A DNA stretch of 64,000 nt from Roseiarcus sp963765375 (GTDB lineage: Bacteria; Pseudomonadota; Alphaproteobacteria; Rhizobiales; Beijerinckiaceae), in contig CAVXVZ010000005.1 in NCBI GenBank assembly GCA_963765375.1, positions 620,001 to 684,000 of the forward strand, given 5' to 3'. Shown piece after piece: positions 27,594-38,072 of this stretch. The notes below the pieces were generated by a model. The model was not told the origin of the DNA and did not search any database. It saw only the letters and a list, made by a program, of their open reading frames with translations. A program made the translations under genes and the position numbers. The first letter of the stretch is position 1, and every line of letters begins with the position of its first letter.

Positions 27594-28196
27594 ATGCCCG
27601 CCCTCGTCCGAACCGCCAATGGCGCGGTCGCCCTCATCATGCTCGCGGCGTTGACCGTGACGGCAGCCGCCCAGCAAGCCACTCCGCCGGCGGCTTCCCC
27701 CGCCGCGCCAGCTCCGGCGGCCCCTGCGGCGCCCGCTGCCGCGCCCGCTCCAGCGACTGCCGCCGCGCCGGGCGCGCCCTCGCCGGCCGCCGTCGCCGCC
27801 GCCGACAGGATCCTCATCGACATCGGCGTCAAGGAGTCGGTTGCGCTCGTCGTTCCCGGCATGATGGCGGAGCTCGAGGCCAACGTGACCAGGACCCGGC
27901 CTGAAATCAAGGATTCGTTGCGCGCGACCCTGAAGGCGATTCAGCCCGAATTCGATGCGACCGCGCGGCAGACATACGACGAGGCGGCGACGCTGCTCGC
28001 CTCGGAAATGACCGAGCAAGAGGTGACCGACGTCGCCGCCTTCTTCGACAGTCCATCGGGCAAGAAATATGTCGCGATCACCCCCGTTTTTCTTCAGCGG
28101 CTCGCCAGTGTCACTGCGCCCTGGCGCGACAAGCTGTCGACCGACATCGTCACGCGCGCGCGTCAGGAAATGAAGAAGAAGGGCGTCGACTTCTAG
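27594..28196 (+). CDS. Secreted DUF2059 family protein
   Basis: A 200-residue protein with a signal peptide (GAVALIMLAALTVTAAA), an Ala/Pro-rich linker (residues about 25-65), and a helical C-terminal DUF2059 domain (YDEAATLLASEMTEQEVTDVAAFFDSPSGKKY). The family is periplasmic and of unknown function. It lies 29 bp after rpiA and 20-38 bp before gor, so the three probably form an operon, as in other Rhizobiales. Confidence 0.82.
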   Translation: MPALVRTANGAVALIMLAALTVTAAAQQATPPAASPAAPAPAAPAAPAAAPAPATAAAPGAPSPAAVAAADRILIDIGVKESVALVVPGMMAELEANVTRTRPEIKDSLRATLKAIQPEFDATARQTYDEAATLLASEMTEQEVTDVAAFFDSPSGKKYVAITPVFLQRLASVTAPWRDKLSTDIVTRARQEMKKKGVDF

Positions 28197-28233
28197 GATA
28201 GGCCGCGGCCGCGCGATGGAGAGCGTCAAACCC

Positions 28234-29623
28234 ATGGCTTTCGACGTCGATTTTTTTGTCATCGGCGCAGGATCGGGCGGCGTGCGGGCGGCGCGCATCG
28301 CCGCCGGCCATGGCGCCAAAACGCTGGTCGCCGAGCAGGGCCGCATCGGCGGCACTTGCGTGATCCGCGGCTGCGTGCCGAAGAAGCTGTACGTCTACGC
28401 CAGCCGCTTTGCCGACGACTTCCGCGACGCCGCCGGGTTCGGCTGGAGCGTCGGCGAGCCGACGCTCGACTGGCCTTCCCTGGTTGCGGCCAAGGACAGG
28501 GAGATCGGCCGGCTGTCCAACGCCTACCGCGAGAATCTCATGCGGTCAGGCGCCAAGCTGGTCGAGGAGCGGGCGACCGTCGTCGACCCGCACCGGGTGC
28601 GTCTTGCCGGCGGGCGGGAGGTCTCCGCCCGTCATATCCTCGTCGCCTGCGGCTCGCGTCCTACGCTGCCGGCCGGAGTCGAGGGCCTCGAGCACGCGAT
28701 CACCTCGAACGAGATCTTCGACCTGCCGGTCTTTCCACGCCGGCTCATCGTGGTCGGCGGCGGCTATATCGCGATCGAATTCGCGTCGCTGTTCCAGCGG
28801 CTCGGCTCTCAAGTCACCCAGGTCATGCGCGCGCCCAACATTCTGCGCGGCTTCGACAACGACATGCGCAACGGCATGCGCGACGCAATGGCGCGGGCCG
28901 GCGTCGTTTTCCGTTTCGGCTCGAGGCCGACCCGCATCGAAAAAGCGCGCGACGGCTCCCTCGGCGTGACGCTCTCGGACGGCGCCGTGGTCGAAGCCGA
29001 CCAGGCGCTGATCGCGACGGGCCGCCTGCCCGACACCAAGGGGCTTGGCCTCGAGTTCCGCCGGGGTCGAGCTCAGCGTCGCGCACGGCGCGGTCAAGGT
29101 CGACGAGAATCTGACCAGCAACGTGCCGTCGATCCACGCCATCGGCGACGCCACCCACCGGATTGATCTCACCCCGGTCGCCATCCGGGAGGGCCATACG
29201 CTCGCCGACCGGCTGTTCGGGAAGGGCGCGCCGCCGATCCGCTACGACACGATCGCGAGCACGGTGTTCGGCACGCCTGAACTGGGCGCGGTGGGATTGA
29301 CCGAGACCGAAGCTTTGGAGCAGTTCCCGAGCGTCCACGTCTACGAGACCGATTTCCGGCCACTGAAGGCGACCGTCTCGGGCGCGTCCGACCGCACGAT
29401 CATGAAGCTGATCGTCGACGGCGCGACCGACCGCATCGTCGGCGCGCATATCCTCGCCCATGAGGCGGCCGAGATGATCCAGCTTGTCGCCGTTGCAATG
29501 ACAATGGGCGCGACCAAGGCCGATTTCGACGCAACGATCGCTGTGCACCCGACAGCCGCAGAGGAACTCGTGACCATGCGCTCGGCCCATGCGCGTTACG
29601 AGGACGGCATGGAAATCCCGTGA
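28234..29623 (+). CDS. gor: Glutathione reductase (single frameshift)
   Basis: FAD disulfide reductase regenerating reduced glutathione. It shows GAGSGGVRAARIAA, the redox-active disulfide in GGTCVIRGCVPKK, NADPH-binding VVGGGYIAIEFA, and the C-terminal dimer-interface VHPTAAEELVTM with the catalytic His. The frame from 28234 breaks near 29055-29060 (after KGLGLE) and continues one frame over with AGVELSVAHGAVKVDENL to 29623. Removing one base restores 462 residues, the normal length. An upstream ATG at 28216 adds six residues. Confidence 0.88.
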
Positions 29624-29727
29624 CCGCGGCCCGCAGCATACGCGTGGCCCCGAGGATCGATACAACTAAGGCGCGAATATCCCCAAAACCAAAGCAAGTT
29701 GGGGTAGTTCCGGCCCTGCGGTGGTGA

Positions 29728-30969
29728 TCAATGGGGTGCGAACGGAATGAGGCCGGCCACCGCGCCGACCGCGCCCACCACAGCGCCGAAGGCGCGCGCC
29801 ACAGGATTGGGATTTGGCTGCTTGGGGGCCGGCTCCGGTTGCGCCGATGGGGCCGCCTGCGAATCGACCGAGGCTTGCGCCGTCTTGTTCTCGGGGTTCG
29901 CCGACGCTCCAAGCCGAAGCGGCTCGCTCCGCGACTGGGGAGCCCCGGGGCCGGTCGCGCCAGCCTTGGCGACTACGTGAGCGCCAGATTGACTTGAAAG
30001 CTTGGTGGGCAAATCGAGTTTAGGCGTCGACCGCTGCGCAACACCACCCGCCTGGATCGCGGCCTTCGGTGGGGGCCTGACCGGCGGCAACGGCGCATCG
30101 CTTGCGGGCGCCGCCATGCCCGAGTCCGTGGCGGAGGGGATTGGCGTCGCGATCTGGGTCGGATCGGGCGGAAGCGAAACCGTGGGCATGCCTTTGGAAT
30201 CAAGAGATTGCGACGCCGTGGGCGGCTTCGCCACAGTGGGCGTATCGACCGACGCCGCAGGTGGCTTTTCAGCGGGTGGGGCCGGCGGTTGCGCCACGCC
30301 GATATCTGTCGGCCCCAAGTCTTGAGACGGCGGCGGATTTTCGAGCGAGGCGCGACGGTCCTGGTCGATTGGCCGCTTTTCGGGACTGACATCCTTGCCC
30401 TCGGCCGGCTGCGTGACGTCTCCAGGAGGGGTCACCCCGTCGTCGCTCGAAGTCGCGGCGCTCAGATTGCTGCGCGGCTGCACTGTGGTCGGGCTCTGCG
30501 CGGCGGCGATGAAGGGCGGCGCCTTTGGCGGTGTGGACGTTATTTGTTCTAGCCAGAAGATCGAGCCGATCACCGCCGCGCCGGCCAGGACGAGAGCCGA
30601 AACCCTGAATGTCCAGGCCCCAGAACGTCGTCCCGCCGCCAAACCGATTCCGCTCGGATCGTTAGAACAGGAATTGTCGGGTTCGGGGGCTCGCGGCGGC
30701 TCAACGTCGACGACCACCGTCTCTCTCGGCTTACTCGAAGGCGCCTTAAATGACGGATGCAGCGACTTCATTTCGAGCGGTTGCGTCGGCGCCCTGTCCG
30801 GTAAATTTTGCTCCGACACAGTCTCGACAGGCGGCGACGGGCGCTCTGGCGCGTGCCCCGAACATTCGACGAGCCGCACCAATTCAGCCAGCAGTTCCTC
30901 AGCGTTTACTTGTTGCTTGCCGGGGGCGCGCGGCGGGCGCCCGATTCCATCAAGATTGTTTTCTGCCAC
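29728..30969 (-). CDS. Proline-rich single-span membrane protein, unknown
   Basis: A 413-residue protein with a short acidic helical N-terminus containing AEELLAELVRLVE, one transmembrane segment near residue 140 (VSALVLAGAAVIGSIFWL), and a long Pro/Ala/Ser-rich extracytoplasmic region. It ends with a hydrophobic tail (FGAVVGAVGAVAGLIPF) that may be a second membrane-associated helix. The topology suggests a cytoplasmic anchor plus a periplasm-spanning stalk. No family is recognised. Between convergent gor and the upstream priA region. Confidence 0.6.
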   Translation of the reverse strand: MAENNLDGIGRPPRAPGKQQVNAEELLAELVRLVECSGHAPERPSPPVETVSEQNLPDRAPTQPLEMKSLHPSFKAPSSKPRETVVVDVEPPRAPEPDNSCSNDPSGIGLAAGRRSGAWTFRVSALVLAGAAVIGSIFWLEQITSTPPKAPPFIAAAQSPTTVQPRSNLSAATSSDDGVTPPGDVTQPAEGKDVSPEKRPIDQDRRASLENPPPSQDLGPTDIGVAQPPAPPAEKPPAASVDTPTVAKPPTASQSLDSKGMPTVSLPPDPTQIATPIPSATDSGMAAPASDAPLPPVRPPPKAAIQAGGVAQRSTPKLDLPTKLSSQSGAHVVAKAGATGPGAPQSRSEPLRLGASANPENKTAQASVDSQAAPSAQPEPAPKQPNPNPVARAFGAVVGAVGAVAGLIPFAPH

Positions 30970-31128
30970 TCGTACCCTCGCGGGCGCGCCTCATGCGCGC
31001 CGTAGGAGGCGAAAGAAAGGCCAACCGCATAGTCAGAGGCGTTCGCGGCAGCGGCGCTCGCGATCGAGCCCATCATCTTGGAGGGCCGGTTCGGGTCGAA
31101 ACCAGTCTAACTTGATTGAGTTGTGGAG

Positions 31129-33375
31129 TCACAAAAAGCTCTGCGGATCGACGTCGATAGCGACCCGCACCCCGCCGCGCGGCGTGGGCGCGGCGGCGAG
31201 CATCGCGCGCAGGAACCCCTGCAGGTCGGCCGAGCGCGGCGCCTTGGCGGCGAGGCGGAACCGGTGCCGTTTGCGCACCACCGCGAGCGGCGCTTCGGCC
31301 GGGCCGAGCAGGACGATCTCGTTGTCGCGCGCCTGGCCGCCGAGCGGCGCGACGCGCCAGCCTTTCCCTTCCGGCAGGCTGTGGGCGGCGCGCGCGAGCG
31401 CGCGGGCATAGGCCTCGGCCGCGCCGCGGTCCTCGGCCGAGACGATGACCGCCGCCAGGCGCCCGAACGGCGGCAGGCCGCCCCGCTGGCGCTCCTCAGT
31501 CTCTCGCGCGTAGAACCGTTCGGCGTCGCCCGAGAGGAGCGCCGCGATGACCGGATGGTCCGGCTGCCAGGTCTGCAAGAGCGCCCGGCCTCTTCTGTCG
31601 CCGCGTCCCGCGCGTCCCGTCGCCTGGCGCAGAAGCTGGAACGTGCGCTCGGCCGCGCGCGGATCGGCGTTGGCGAGTCCGACATCGGCGTCGACCACGC
31701 AGACGAACGTCAGGAGCGGGAAGTTGTGGCCCTTGGCGACCAATTGCGTGCCGATGATGAGGTCGTAGGCGCCGCGCGCCGCCGCGTCGAGCTGGGCGCG
31801 CAGGGTCTCGAGCCCGCCAGGAAAGTCCGACGACAGGACGAGGGTGCGGATGTCGGGAAAAAGAACCGCCGCCTCCTCGGCCAGGCGCTCGACGCCCGGC
31901 CCGCAGGCGGCGAGGGTGTCGGCCTCGCGGCAGTTCGGGCAGAGCTTCGGCCGCGCCTCGACGTGGCCGCAATGATGGCAGAGGAGGGCGGCGCGGAAGC
32001 GGTGCTCGACCAGCCATGCGGCGCAATTGGGACATTCGAACCGATGGCCGCACGACCGGCAAAGCGTGAGCGGCGCGTAGCCGCGCCGGTTGAGGAACAG
32101 AAGCGCCTGCTCGCCCCGGCTCCGCGCTTCTTCGACCCCGGCGATCGCGCGCGGCGACAGCCATCGCCCGCGCGGCGGCCCCTCGCGCTTGAGATCGACG
32201 GCGGCGATGTCGGGAAGGGTCGCCTCTCCGAAGCGCGCGGGGAGCGTGAGCCAGCGATAGCGTCCAGTCTCGGCGTTCACCCTTGTCTCGAGCGCGGGCG
32301 TGGCGGAGGCGAGCACGATCGGCGCCTTTTCGAGCCTTGCGCGCACGACAGCCATGTCGCGCGCGTTGTAGACGACGCCGTCCTCCTGCTTGTAAGCGCC
32401 GTCGTGCTCCTCGTCGACGACGATGAGGGCGAGGTCGGCGAACGGCAGGAACAGGGCCGAGCGCGCGCCGACGACGATCCGCGCTTCGCCCTTCGCCGCC
32501 GCGGCCCAGACGCGCTCGCGCTGGCGCTCAGTGAGCCCCGAGTGCCATTCGGCCGGCCGCGCGCCGAACCGGGCCGCGAACCGGTCGAGGAATTGGGCGG
32601 TGAGCGCAATCTCCGGCACGAGCACAAGCCCCTGGCGGCCCTGCCGGAGCGCTTCGGCGACCGCCTCGAAATAAACCTCGGTCTTGCCCGATCCGGTCAC
32701 CCCTTCGAGCAAGGTCGCCGAGAAGGCGCGATCGGCAACTCGGTGGCTAAGATCGTCGGCCGCGGCGCGCTGGTCGCGGTTGAAGCGAGTCACGCGGAAA
32801 TCCGGGTCGAGCGGCGCCGCGACCGGCTCCGGCGGCAGCGGCAGAGCCCTGAGGGCGCCGTCGGCGACGAGGCCATCGATGACGCCCGCCGACGAGCCGG
32901 CGAGCGCGGCGAGCGTGGCCTTCGCCGTTGGCGCGTTGCGCTCCGCGACCGCCGCCATGACCCGCGCCCGCGCGTCGGTCATCCGCGCCGGCGCCTCGCC
33001 GGTCGCGACGAGGCCGAATTTCGGCCCCGGCGGCGGGGCAAGCTCGCCGGCGCGGATCGCCATCCTCAGCACCATGCCGCGGGGCGCGAGCGTCCAGCGG
33101 GCGACCCAATCGATGAAATCGCGCAGCGGCGCCTTGAGCGGCGGCCAGTCGAGGGTCGCGGCGATCGGCTTCAAGTTGTCGCCGCCGCCCGGCCGGGCTG
33201 CCCAGACGACGCCGGTCGCCAGCCGCGCGCCGAGCGGCATGCGGACGCATTGGCCCGGCGCGAGCTTCCAGTCCGAGGGCGCGCGATAGCTATAGGCGGT
33301 GTCGACGGCGACCGGCGCCAGCACGTCGACGGCGACTTCTGGCGGCGTCTCGCCGCCGCCCGCCGGGGCGGTCAT
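31129..33375 (-). CDS. priA: Primosomal replication restart helicase PriA
   Basis: A 748-residue DEAH-type helicase reloading the replisome at stalled forks. The N-terminal DNA-binding region has AVDTAYSYRAPSDW and PLGARLATGVVW. Walker A is GVTGSGKTEVYFEAV and the helicase box DEEHDGAYKQ. Four CxxC pairs in the zinc region (LCRSCGH, CPNCAAW, CHHCGH, CPNCREAD) are PriA-specific. QATGRAGRGDRRG is motif VI. Its N-terminal ATG is 6 bp from the end of the CDGSH gene on the same strand. Confidence 0.96.
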   Translation of the reverse strand: MTAPAGGGETPPEVAVDVLAPVAVDTAYSYRAPSDWKLAPGQCVRMPLGARLATGVVWAARPGGGDNLKPIAATLDWPPLKAPLRDFIDWVARWTLAPRGMVLRMAIRAGELAPPPGPKFGLVATGEAPARMTDARARVMAAVAERNAPTAKATLAALAGSSAGVIDGLVADGALRALPLPPEPVAAPLDPDFRVTRFNRDQRAAADDLSHRVADRAFSATLLEGVTGSGKTEVYFEAVAEALRQGRQGLVLVPEIALTAQFLDRFAARFGARPAEWHSGLTERQRERVWAAAAKGEARIVVGARSALFLPFADLALIVVDEEHDGAYKQEDGVVYNARDMAVVRARLEKAPIVLASATPALETRVNAETGRYRWLTLPARFGEATLPDIAAVDLKREGPPRGRWLSPRAIAGVEEARSRGEQALLFLNRRGYAPLTLCRSCGHRFECPNCAAWLVEHRFRAALLCHHCGHVEARPKLCPNCREADTLAACGPGVERLAEEAAVLFPDIRTLVLSSDFPGGLETLRAQLDAAARGAYDLIIGTQLVAKGHNFPLLTFVCVVDADVGLANADPRAAERTFQLLRQATGRAGRGDRRGRALLQTWQPDHPVIAALLSGDAERFYARETEERQRGGLPPFGRLAAVIVSAEDRGAAEAYARALARAAHSLPEGKGWRVAPLGGQARDNEIVLLGPAEAPLAVVRKRHRFRLAAKAPRSADLQGFLRAMLAAAPTPRGGVRVAIDVDPQSFL

Positions 33376-33381
33376 GGCCCC

Positions 33382-33621
33382 TCACAGGCTCTGGTGGGTC
33401 CCGTCGCAATAGGGGGCGTTCTTCGACTGCTTGCAGCCGCAGAGATAAGCGGTCGCGCTCTTCTCGGCCACGAACGGCGTGGGCGCGAGGCCGACAGCCT
33501 TGTGCGAGCCGTCGCAGAACGGCTGGTTCGCCGACCGGCCGCAGGCGCACCAGTAATAGGTCTTGCCCGCTTCGACCGCCTGAGCGTAGGGACCCTTCTG
33601 GGCGACGATCGGCGTCGTCAT
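33382..33621 (-). CDS. Double CDGSH iron-sulfur protein
   Basis: A 79-residue protein with two CDGSH-type cluster motifs: CACGRSANQPFCDGSHK (ending in FCDGSH) and CGCKQSKNAPYCDGTH. Each supplies the three cysteines and one histidine that coordinate a 2Fe-2S cluster. MitoNEET-like proteins transfer clusters or electrons; the bacterial role is not established. It is followed by priA on the same strand. Confidence 0.85.
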   Translation of the reverse strand: MTTPIVAQKGPYAQAVEAGKTYYWCACGRSANQPFCDGSHKAVGLAPTPFVAEKSATAYLCGCKQSKNAPYCDGTHQSL

Positions 33622-33676
33622 GACCTTCTCCCATCAACCAAAAGCCGCGCCGTCCGACCAAAGGCCGCAGGCAGGC

Positions 33677-34066
33677 TCATTCCTTGCCCGGCGCCTTGGC
33701 GGCAGGCGCGTTGTCCGTGCGCTCGGCGATGCGGGCCGACTTGCCGCGGCGGTCGCGCAGGTAATAGAGCTTGGCGCGCCGCACCTTGCCGCGCCGCACG
33801 ACCTTAACCGAATCGATCATCGGCGAATAGACCGGGAAGACGCGCTCGACCCCCTCGCCGTAGGAGATCTTGCGCACGGTGAAATTCTCGTTGAGACCGT
33901 GGCCGCTCCGCGCGATGCAGACGCCTTCGTAAGCCTGGACCCGGGTGCGCTCGCCCTCTGTGACCTTGACGTTGACGACGACCGTGTCGCCGGGCTGGAA
34001 CGCCGGCATCTTGGCGCCGGGCAATTTGGCCGCGTGCTCGGCCTCGATCGTTTCGATGATGTTCAT
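33677..34066 (-). CDS. rplS: 50S ribosomal protein L19
   Basis: A 129-residue large-subunit protein at the 30S-50S interface. PGDTVVVNVKVTEGERTRVQAYEGVCIA and the signature VRRGKVRRAKLYYLRDRRGKSARI are conserved. It carries a short Ala/Lys-rich C-terminal tail. trmD, often adjacent, is not in this window. The 298-bp gap to divergent smc (34067-34364) presumably holds both promoters; nothing else was recognised there. Confidence 0.97.
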   Translation of the reverse strand: MNIIETIEAEHAAKLPGAKMPAFQPGDTVVVNVKVTEGERTRVQAYEGVCIARSGHGLNENFTVRKISYGEGVERVFPVYSPMIDSVKVVRRGKVRRAKLYYLRDRRGKSARIAERTDNAPAAKAPGKE

Positions 34067-34364
34067 TTTCGTTTGACTCCTGCCGTGACGCCGGGACGGG
34101 AGACGTCCGGCGAGCGCTTCGGCGCGCTGTTTTAAGTTGAGCGCGGCTCATATCGGAAAGGCGGACCGGAGTTCGAGCGCTTGTGGCGCTCTCACTTTCG
34201 CACAGGTTTTTCCCCCGCCGGGGTTGATTGCGCGATTCCGTTGTGGCGGCTAAACCGCAAATGCGTGCCTCGTGATGGCAATTCGCAACGGAACAGGGTG
34301 ACGTGAACACGGCGCACAAGCCGGCGAACTTGCGCTTTTTCTCCCCGGTCGAAGGGCTGCGACG

Positions 34365-37300
34365 ATGAAATTTCAGCGCCTGCGCCTGACCGGATTCAAG
34401 AGCTTCTGCGACTCGGCCGAATTCAGGATCGAGCCGGGGCTCACCGGCGTCGTCGGGCCGAATGGCTGCGGCAAGTCGAACCTTGTCGAGGCCCTGCGCT
34501 GGGTGATGGGCGAGAGCTCGTTCAAGAACATGCGCGGCTCGGGCATGGAGGACGTGATCTTCGCCGGCTCCGGCCGCCGTCCGTCGCGCAACATCGCCGA
34601 AGTCGGGCTCCTGCTCGACAATTCCGACCGCCGCGCGCCGGCGGCCTTCAACGATTCGGAAATCGATCGAGGTCACGAGGCGGATCGAGCGCGACGCCGG
34701 CTCGACTTACCGGGTCAATGGCAAGGAGGTCAGGGCGCGCGACGTCCAGCTTCTGTTCGCCGACGCTTCGACCGGGGCGCGCTCGCCGTCGCTGGTGCGG
34801 CAGGGACAGATCGGCGAGATCATCGCCGCCAGGCCCCAGGCGCGCCGCCTGATCCTCGAAGAGGCCGCCGGCGTCTCCGGCCTCCACTCGCGCCGCCACG
34901 AAGCCGAGCTCAGGCTAAAAGGGGCGGACGACAACCTTCTCCGCGTCGAGGATGTGCTGAAGCAGATCGACGCCCAGGTCGACAGCCTCAAGCGCCAGGC
35001 GCGCCAGGCGAACCGCTACCGCGATCTCGCCGCCGCCATCCGCCGCCACGAGGCGCTCGCCCGCCTCATCGCCTGGCGCGATCACGAGGCGGCGTTCGCC
35101 GAGGCGCGCCGGCGGTTCGACGCCGATCTCATCGAAGTGGCCGAGCGCACCCGCGCGCAAGCCGAGGCCGCGCGCCTGCAGGCGCTCGCCGCCGCCGCCC
35201 TGCCGGCCTTGCGCGAGGAGGAGGCGCGGCGCGGCGCCGCCCTCCATCGGATCGCGCTCGCCCGCGAGACGCTTGAAGCGGAGGAGAAGCGCGCCCGGGA
35301 GCGCGCCCAAGAGCTTGAGCGCCGCATCGCCCAGTTCGCTGGCGATGCGCAGCGCGAGGAGGCGCTGATCGCCGATGCGGCTGGGGTCATGGAGCGGCTC
35401 GCCGCCGAAGATTCCGCCCTCGCCGCGCGGAGCGCGGAGGCCGACGATGAGGCCGCGCGGGCGCGCGCAGAAGAGGCGGGCGCCGAACGCCGTACGGCCG
35501 GCGCCGAGAGCGCGCTCGCCGAGGCCCAGGCCGCAGCGTCCGACCTCAACGCCCGGCGCCGCGCGTTCGTGAGCGCGGTCGAGGACGAGGGGCGCCGGCT
35601 CGCCCGGCTCGAGGCGGAATGCGAGGGAATCGGGCGCGAGCGCGCCGAGCTGAGAGGCTTGGGCTTCGAGGAGTCCGAGCGGGCGGCGCGCGCCAAGGCC
35701 CTGGCCGATCTGGCCGAGGCGCTCGCCGCCGCCGAGCGCGAGACGCTGGCCGCCGAGGAGCGTCACGCGGCGGCGCGGGAGATCGAGGCGCGTTCGCGCG
35801 GGCCTCTGGCGGAGGCCGAACGGGCGGCGCAAAGGCTCGAAACCGAGGCGCGCACGCTTGCGGGTCTCCTCGGCTCGGACTCGAGCGGCCCCTGGCCCCG
35901 CGCCGTCGACGCGGTCAGCGTCGCGCGCGGCTATGAGGCGGCGCTCGGCGCGGCTTTGGGCGACGATCTCGACGCCTCGGTCGATACTGCGGCCCCGGCC
36001 CATTGGTCGCTGATCGCGCCTCGAGGCGATGACCCGCCGCTGCCGTCGGGCGCGGACGCGCTGGCCGCGCGCGTCGCCGCGCCGCCGGCGCTCGCCCGAC
36101 GCTTGGCGCAGGTCGGAATCGTCGCCCGCGCCGAGGGCAAGCGGCTGAGCCTCATGCTCAAGCCCGGCCAGCGGCTGGTTTCGGTCGAAGGCGACCTCTG
36201 GCGCTGGGACGGCTTCGTCGCCGCGGCCGACGCGCCAACTCCCGCCGCGCGGCGGCTCGCCGAAAAGAACCGCCTCGGCGACCTCGAGCGCGAAGCCGAA
36301 GCCGCGCGCCAGACGGTCGCGGCGCTCGCCGCCGAGGCCGCGATCGCGGCCGAAGCCGCGCGCGAGGCTGCGGCGTCGGAAGGGGCCGCGCGCCAGGGCG
36401 CGCGGGCCCAGCGCGCAAGTCTTGACGCCGCGCGCGACGCCTTCGCGAAATTCGAGCGTGAGCGCGCCGCGGCGCTTACGCGGCTGTCGGCGGTCGAGGA
36501 GGCGCTCGCGCGCGCCGGGGCGGCGTTGAACGAGGCCGCCGAGCGCAAGTCGAACGCCGTGGCTGCGCTCGAGCGGCTGGGGCCGGGCGACGATGTCGCG
36601 CTTGCGCTCGAAAGCGCGCGCGCGGCGGCGGCGCAGATGCGGGCGGCGCTCATGGAGGCGCGCGCCTCGGCGCAGACGCTCGCGCGCGAGACTGAGGCCC
36701 GCGCCGCGCGCCGCGAGGCGATCGTCGCCGAGCGCGCGTCGTGGACGGAGCGCGGCGACCGCGCTCGCGCCCGCATCGCCGAATTCGCCGACCGCCGCGC
36801 CGAGGCCGAGCAGGAGCGGGCGGGAATCGCCGACGCGCCGGCCGAATTCGCCCGCCGCGCCCGCGCGCTCGCCGACGAATTCGATAAGGCCGAGGCGGCG
36901 CGCAAGGAGGCCGCCGACACGCTCTCGCTCGCCGAGACCGCGCTCGCCGACGCCGACCGCGCCGCCCGCCAGGCGCTCGAGGCGATGGCGGCGGCGCGCG
37001 AGAGCCGCGCGGCGTCCGAGGAGCGCCTCGAAGGCGCGCGCCTGCGCGGCGAAGAGCTCATGCATGCGATTGCGGCCGAGCTCGATTGCGAGCCTTCGGG
37101 CCTCGCGTCCCTCGCCGGGGTGACGGGCGACGTCGTGCTCGCGGGCGCGGTCGAGGTCGAGCGCCGGCTCGACAATCTGCGCCAGGAGCGCGAGCGGCTC
37201 GGGGCCGTCAATCTGCGCGCCGACGAGGAACTCAACGGGGTGTTGGAGAGCCGCGACAAGCTGGTCGCCGAGCGCGACGACCTGACCGAGGCGATCAAGC

Positions 37301-37824
37301 GCCTGCGCGGCGCCATCCATACCCTGAACCAGGAGGGGCGCGAGCGCCTCCTCGCCGCCTTCGAGGTCGTGAACCGCCATTTCGAGGACCTGTTCGCGAC
37401 CCTGTTCGAGGGCGGCAGGGCCGAATTGCAGCTCATCGAATCCGACGATCCGCTCGAGGCGGGCCTCGAACTTGTCGCCCAGCCGCCGGGCAAGAAGCCG
37501 CAGACCCTGACGCTTTTGTCAGGCGGCGAGCAGGCGCTGACCGCGCTTGCCCTCATCTTCGCCGTCTTCCTCACCAACCCGGCGCCGATCTGCGTCCTCG
37601 ACGAAGTCGACGCGCCGCTCGACGATTACAACGTCGAGCGCTTCTGCGACCTCCTCGATGCGATGCGCACGCGCGCCGACACCCGCTTCGTCGCCATCAC
37701 CCACAACCCGATCACCATGGCGCGCATGGACCGGCTGTTCGGGGTGACGATGGCGGAGCGCGGCGTGAGCCAGATCGTGTCGGTGGAGCTCGCGGAAGCG
37801 GAGCGGTTCGCCGAGGCGGGGTGA
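34365..37824 (+). CDS. smc: Chromosome segregation ATPase Smc (4-bp duplication frameshift)
   Basis: Condensin core ATPase. The N-terminal head has VGPNGCGKSNLVEALRWVMGE; two long Ala/Glu/Arg-rich coiled coils flank a hinge (PRAVDAVSVARGYEAALGAAL); the C-terminal head has LLSGGEQALTALAL and CVLDEVDAPLDD. The frame is broken near 34662 by ATCGATCG, a tandem duplication of ATCG; removing one copy restores EIEVTRRIERDAGSTYRV and a 1151-residue protein. The coding halves are otherwise intact. Given the usual importance of Smc, an assembly artefact is plausible. Confidence 0.9.
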
Positions 37825-37839
37825 GGGTGGCGGACCCCT

Positions 37840-37990
37840 CCCTTCTCCCGTGCGGGAGAAGGGTCGGGGATGAGGGCAGCGGCGGTAGAAATTAGCTTGG
37901 GCGTCCGCAGCGGCGCCGCCTCACCGGATCGTCCTGCCGGAAGACCCTCATCCGGCGCTCCGCGCCACCTTCTCCCGTGCGGGAGAAGGA
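37840..37990. repeat. Paired inverted REP elements after smc
   Basis: CCCTTCTCCCGTGCGGGAGA (from 37840) continues to GGTCGGGGATGAGGG, and faces CCCTCATCCGGCGCTCCGCG...CCACCTTCTCCC...GGGAGAAGG (37945-37990). Same composite design as the rsmG-mnmG and livF-livH gaps. Its right edge cuts into the hicA-like remnant at the island's left border. Confidence 0.75.
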
Positions 37991-37991
37991 A

Positions 37992-38072
37992 GCCGAAATC
38001 GTTCACGCAACGGCCCGGGCGCGCATCGAGGCGTGCGCAATGACCTCAATATGACCTTCGTCGCTCTGGCCA
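37992..38072 (-). pseudogene. Left hicB/hicA-like remnant bordering the island
   Basis: The reverse strand reads EGHIEVIAHASMRARAVA then stop, the 3' end of a DUF1902 (HicB-like antitoxin) gene. It is overlapped by a GTG beginning VNDFG, the first codons of a hicA-like toxin gene cut off by the REP element. It is about 80% identical over 80 bp to the equivalent part of the locus at 41660-41740. Confidence 0.6.

Noticed and set aside
31123..33807. 894-codon plus-strand frame opposite priA
   Set aside because: PriA on the other strand has all helicase and zinc motifs; the antisense frame shows none.
34915..37380. 821-codon minus-strand frame opposite smc
   Set aside because: Mirror of Smc coiled-coil codons; no recognisable domain.
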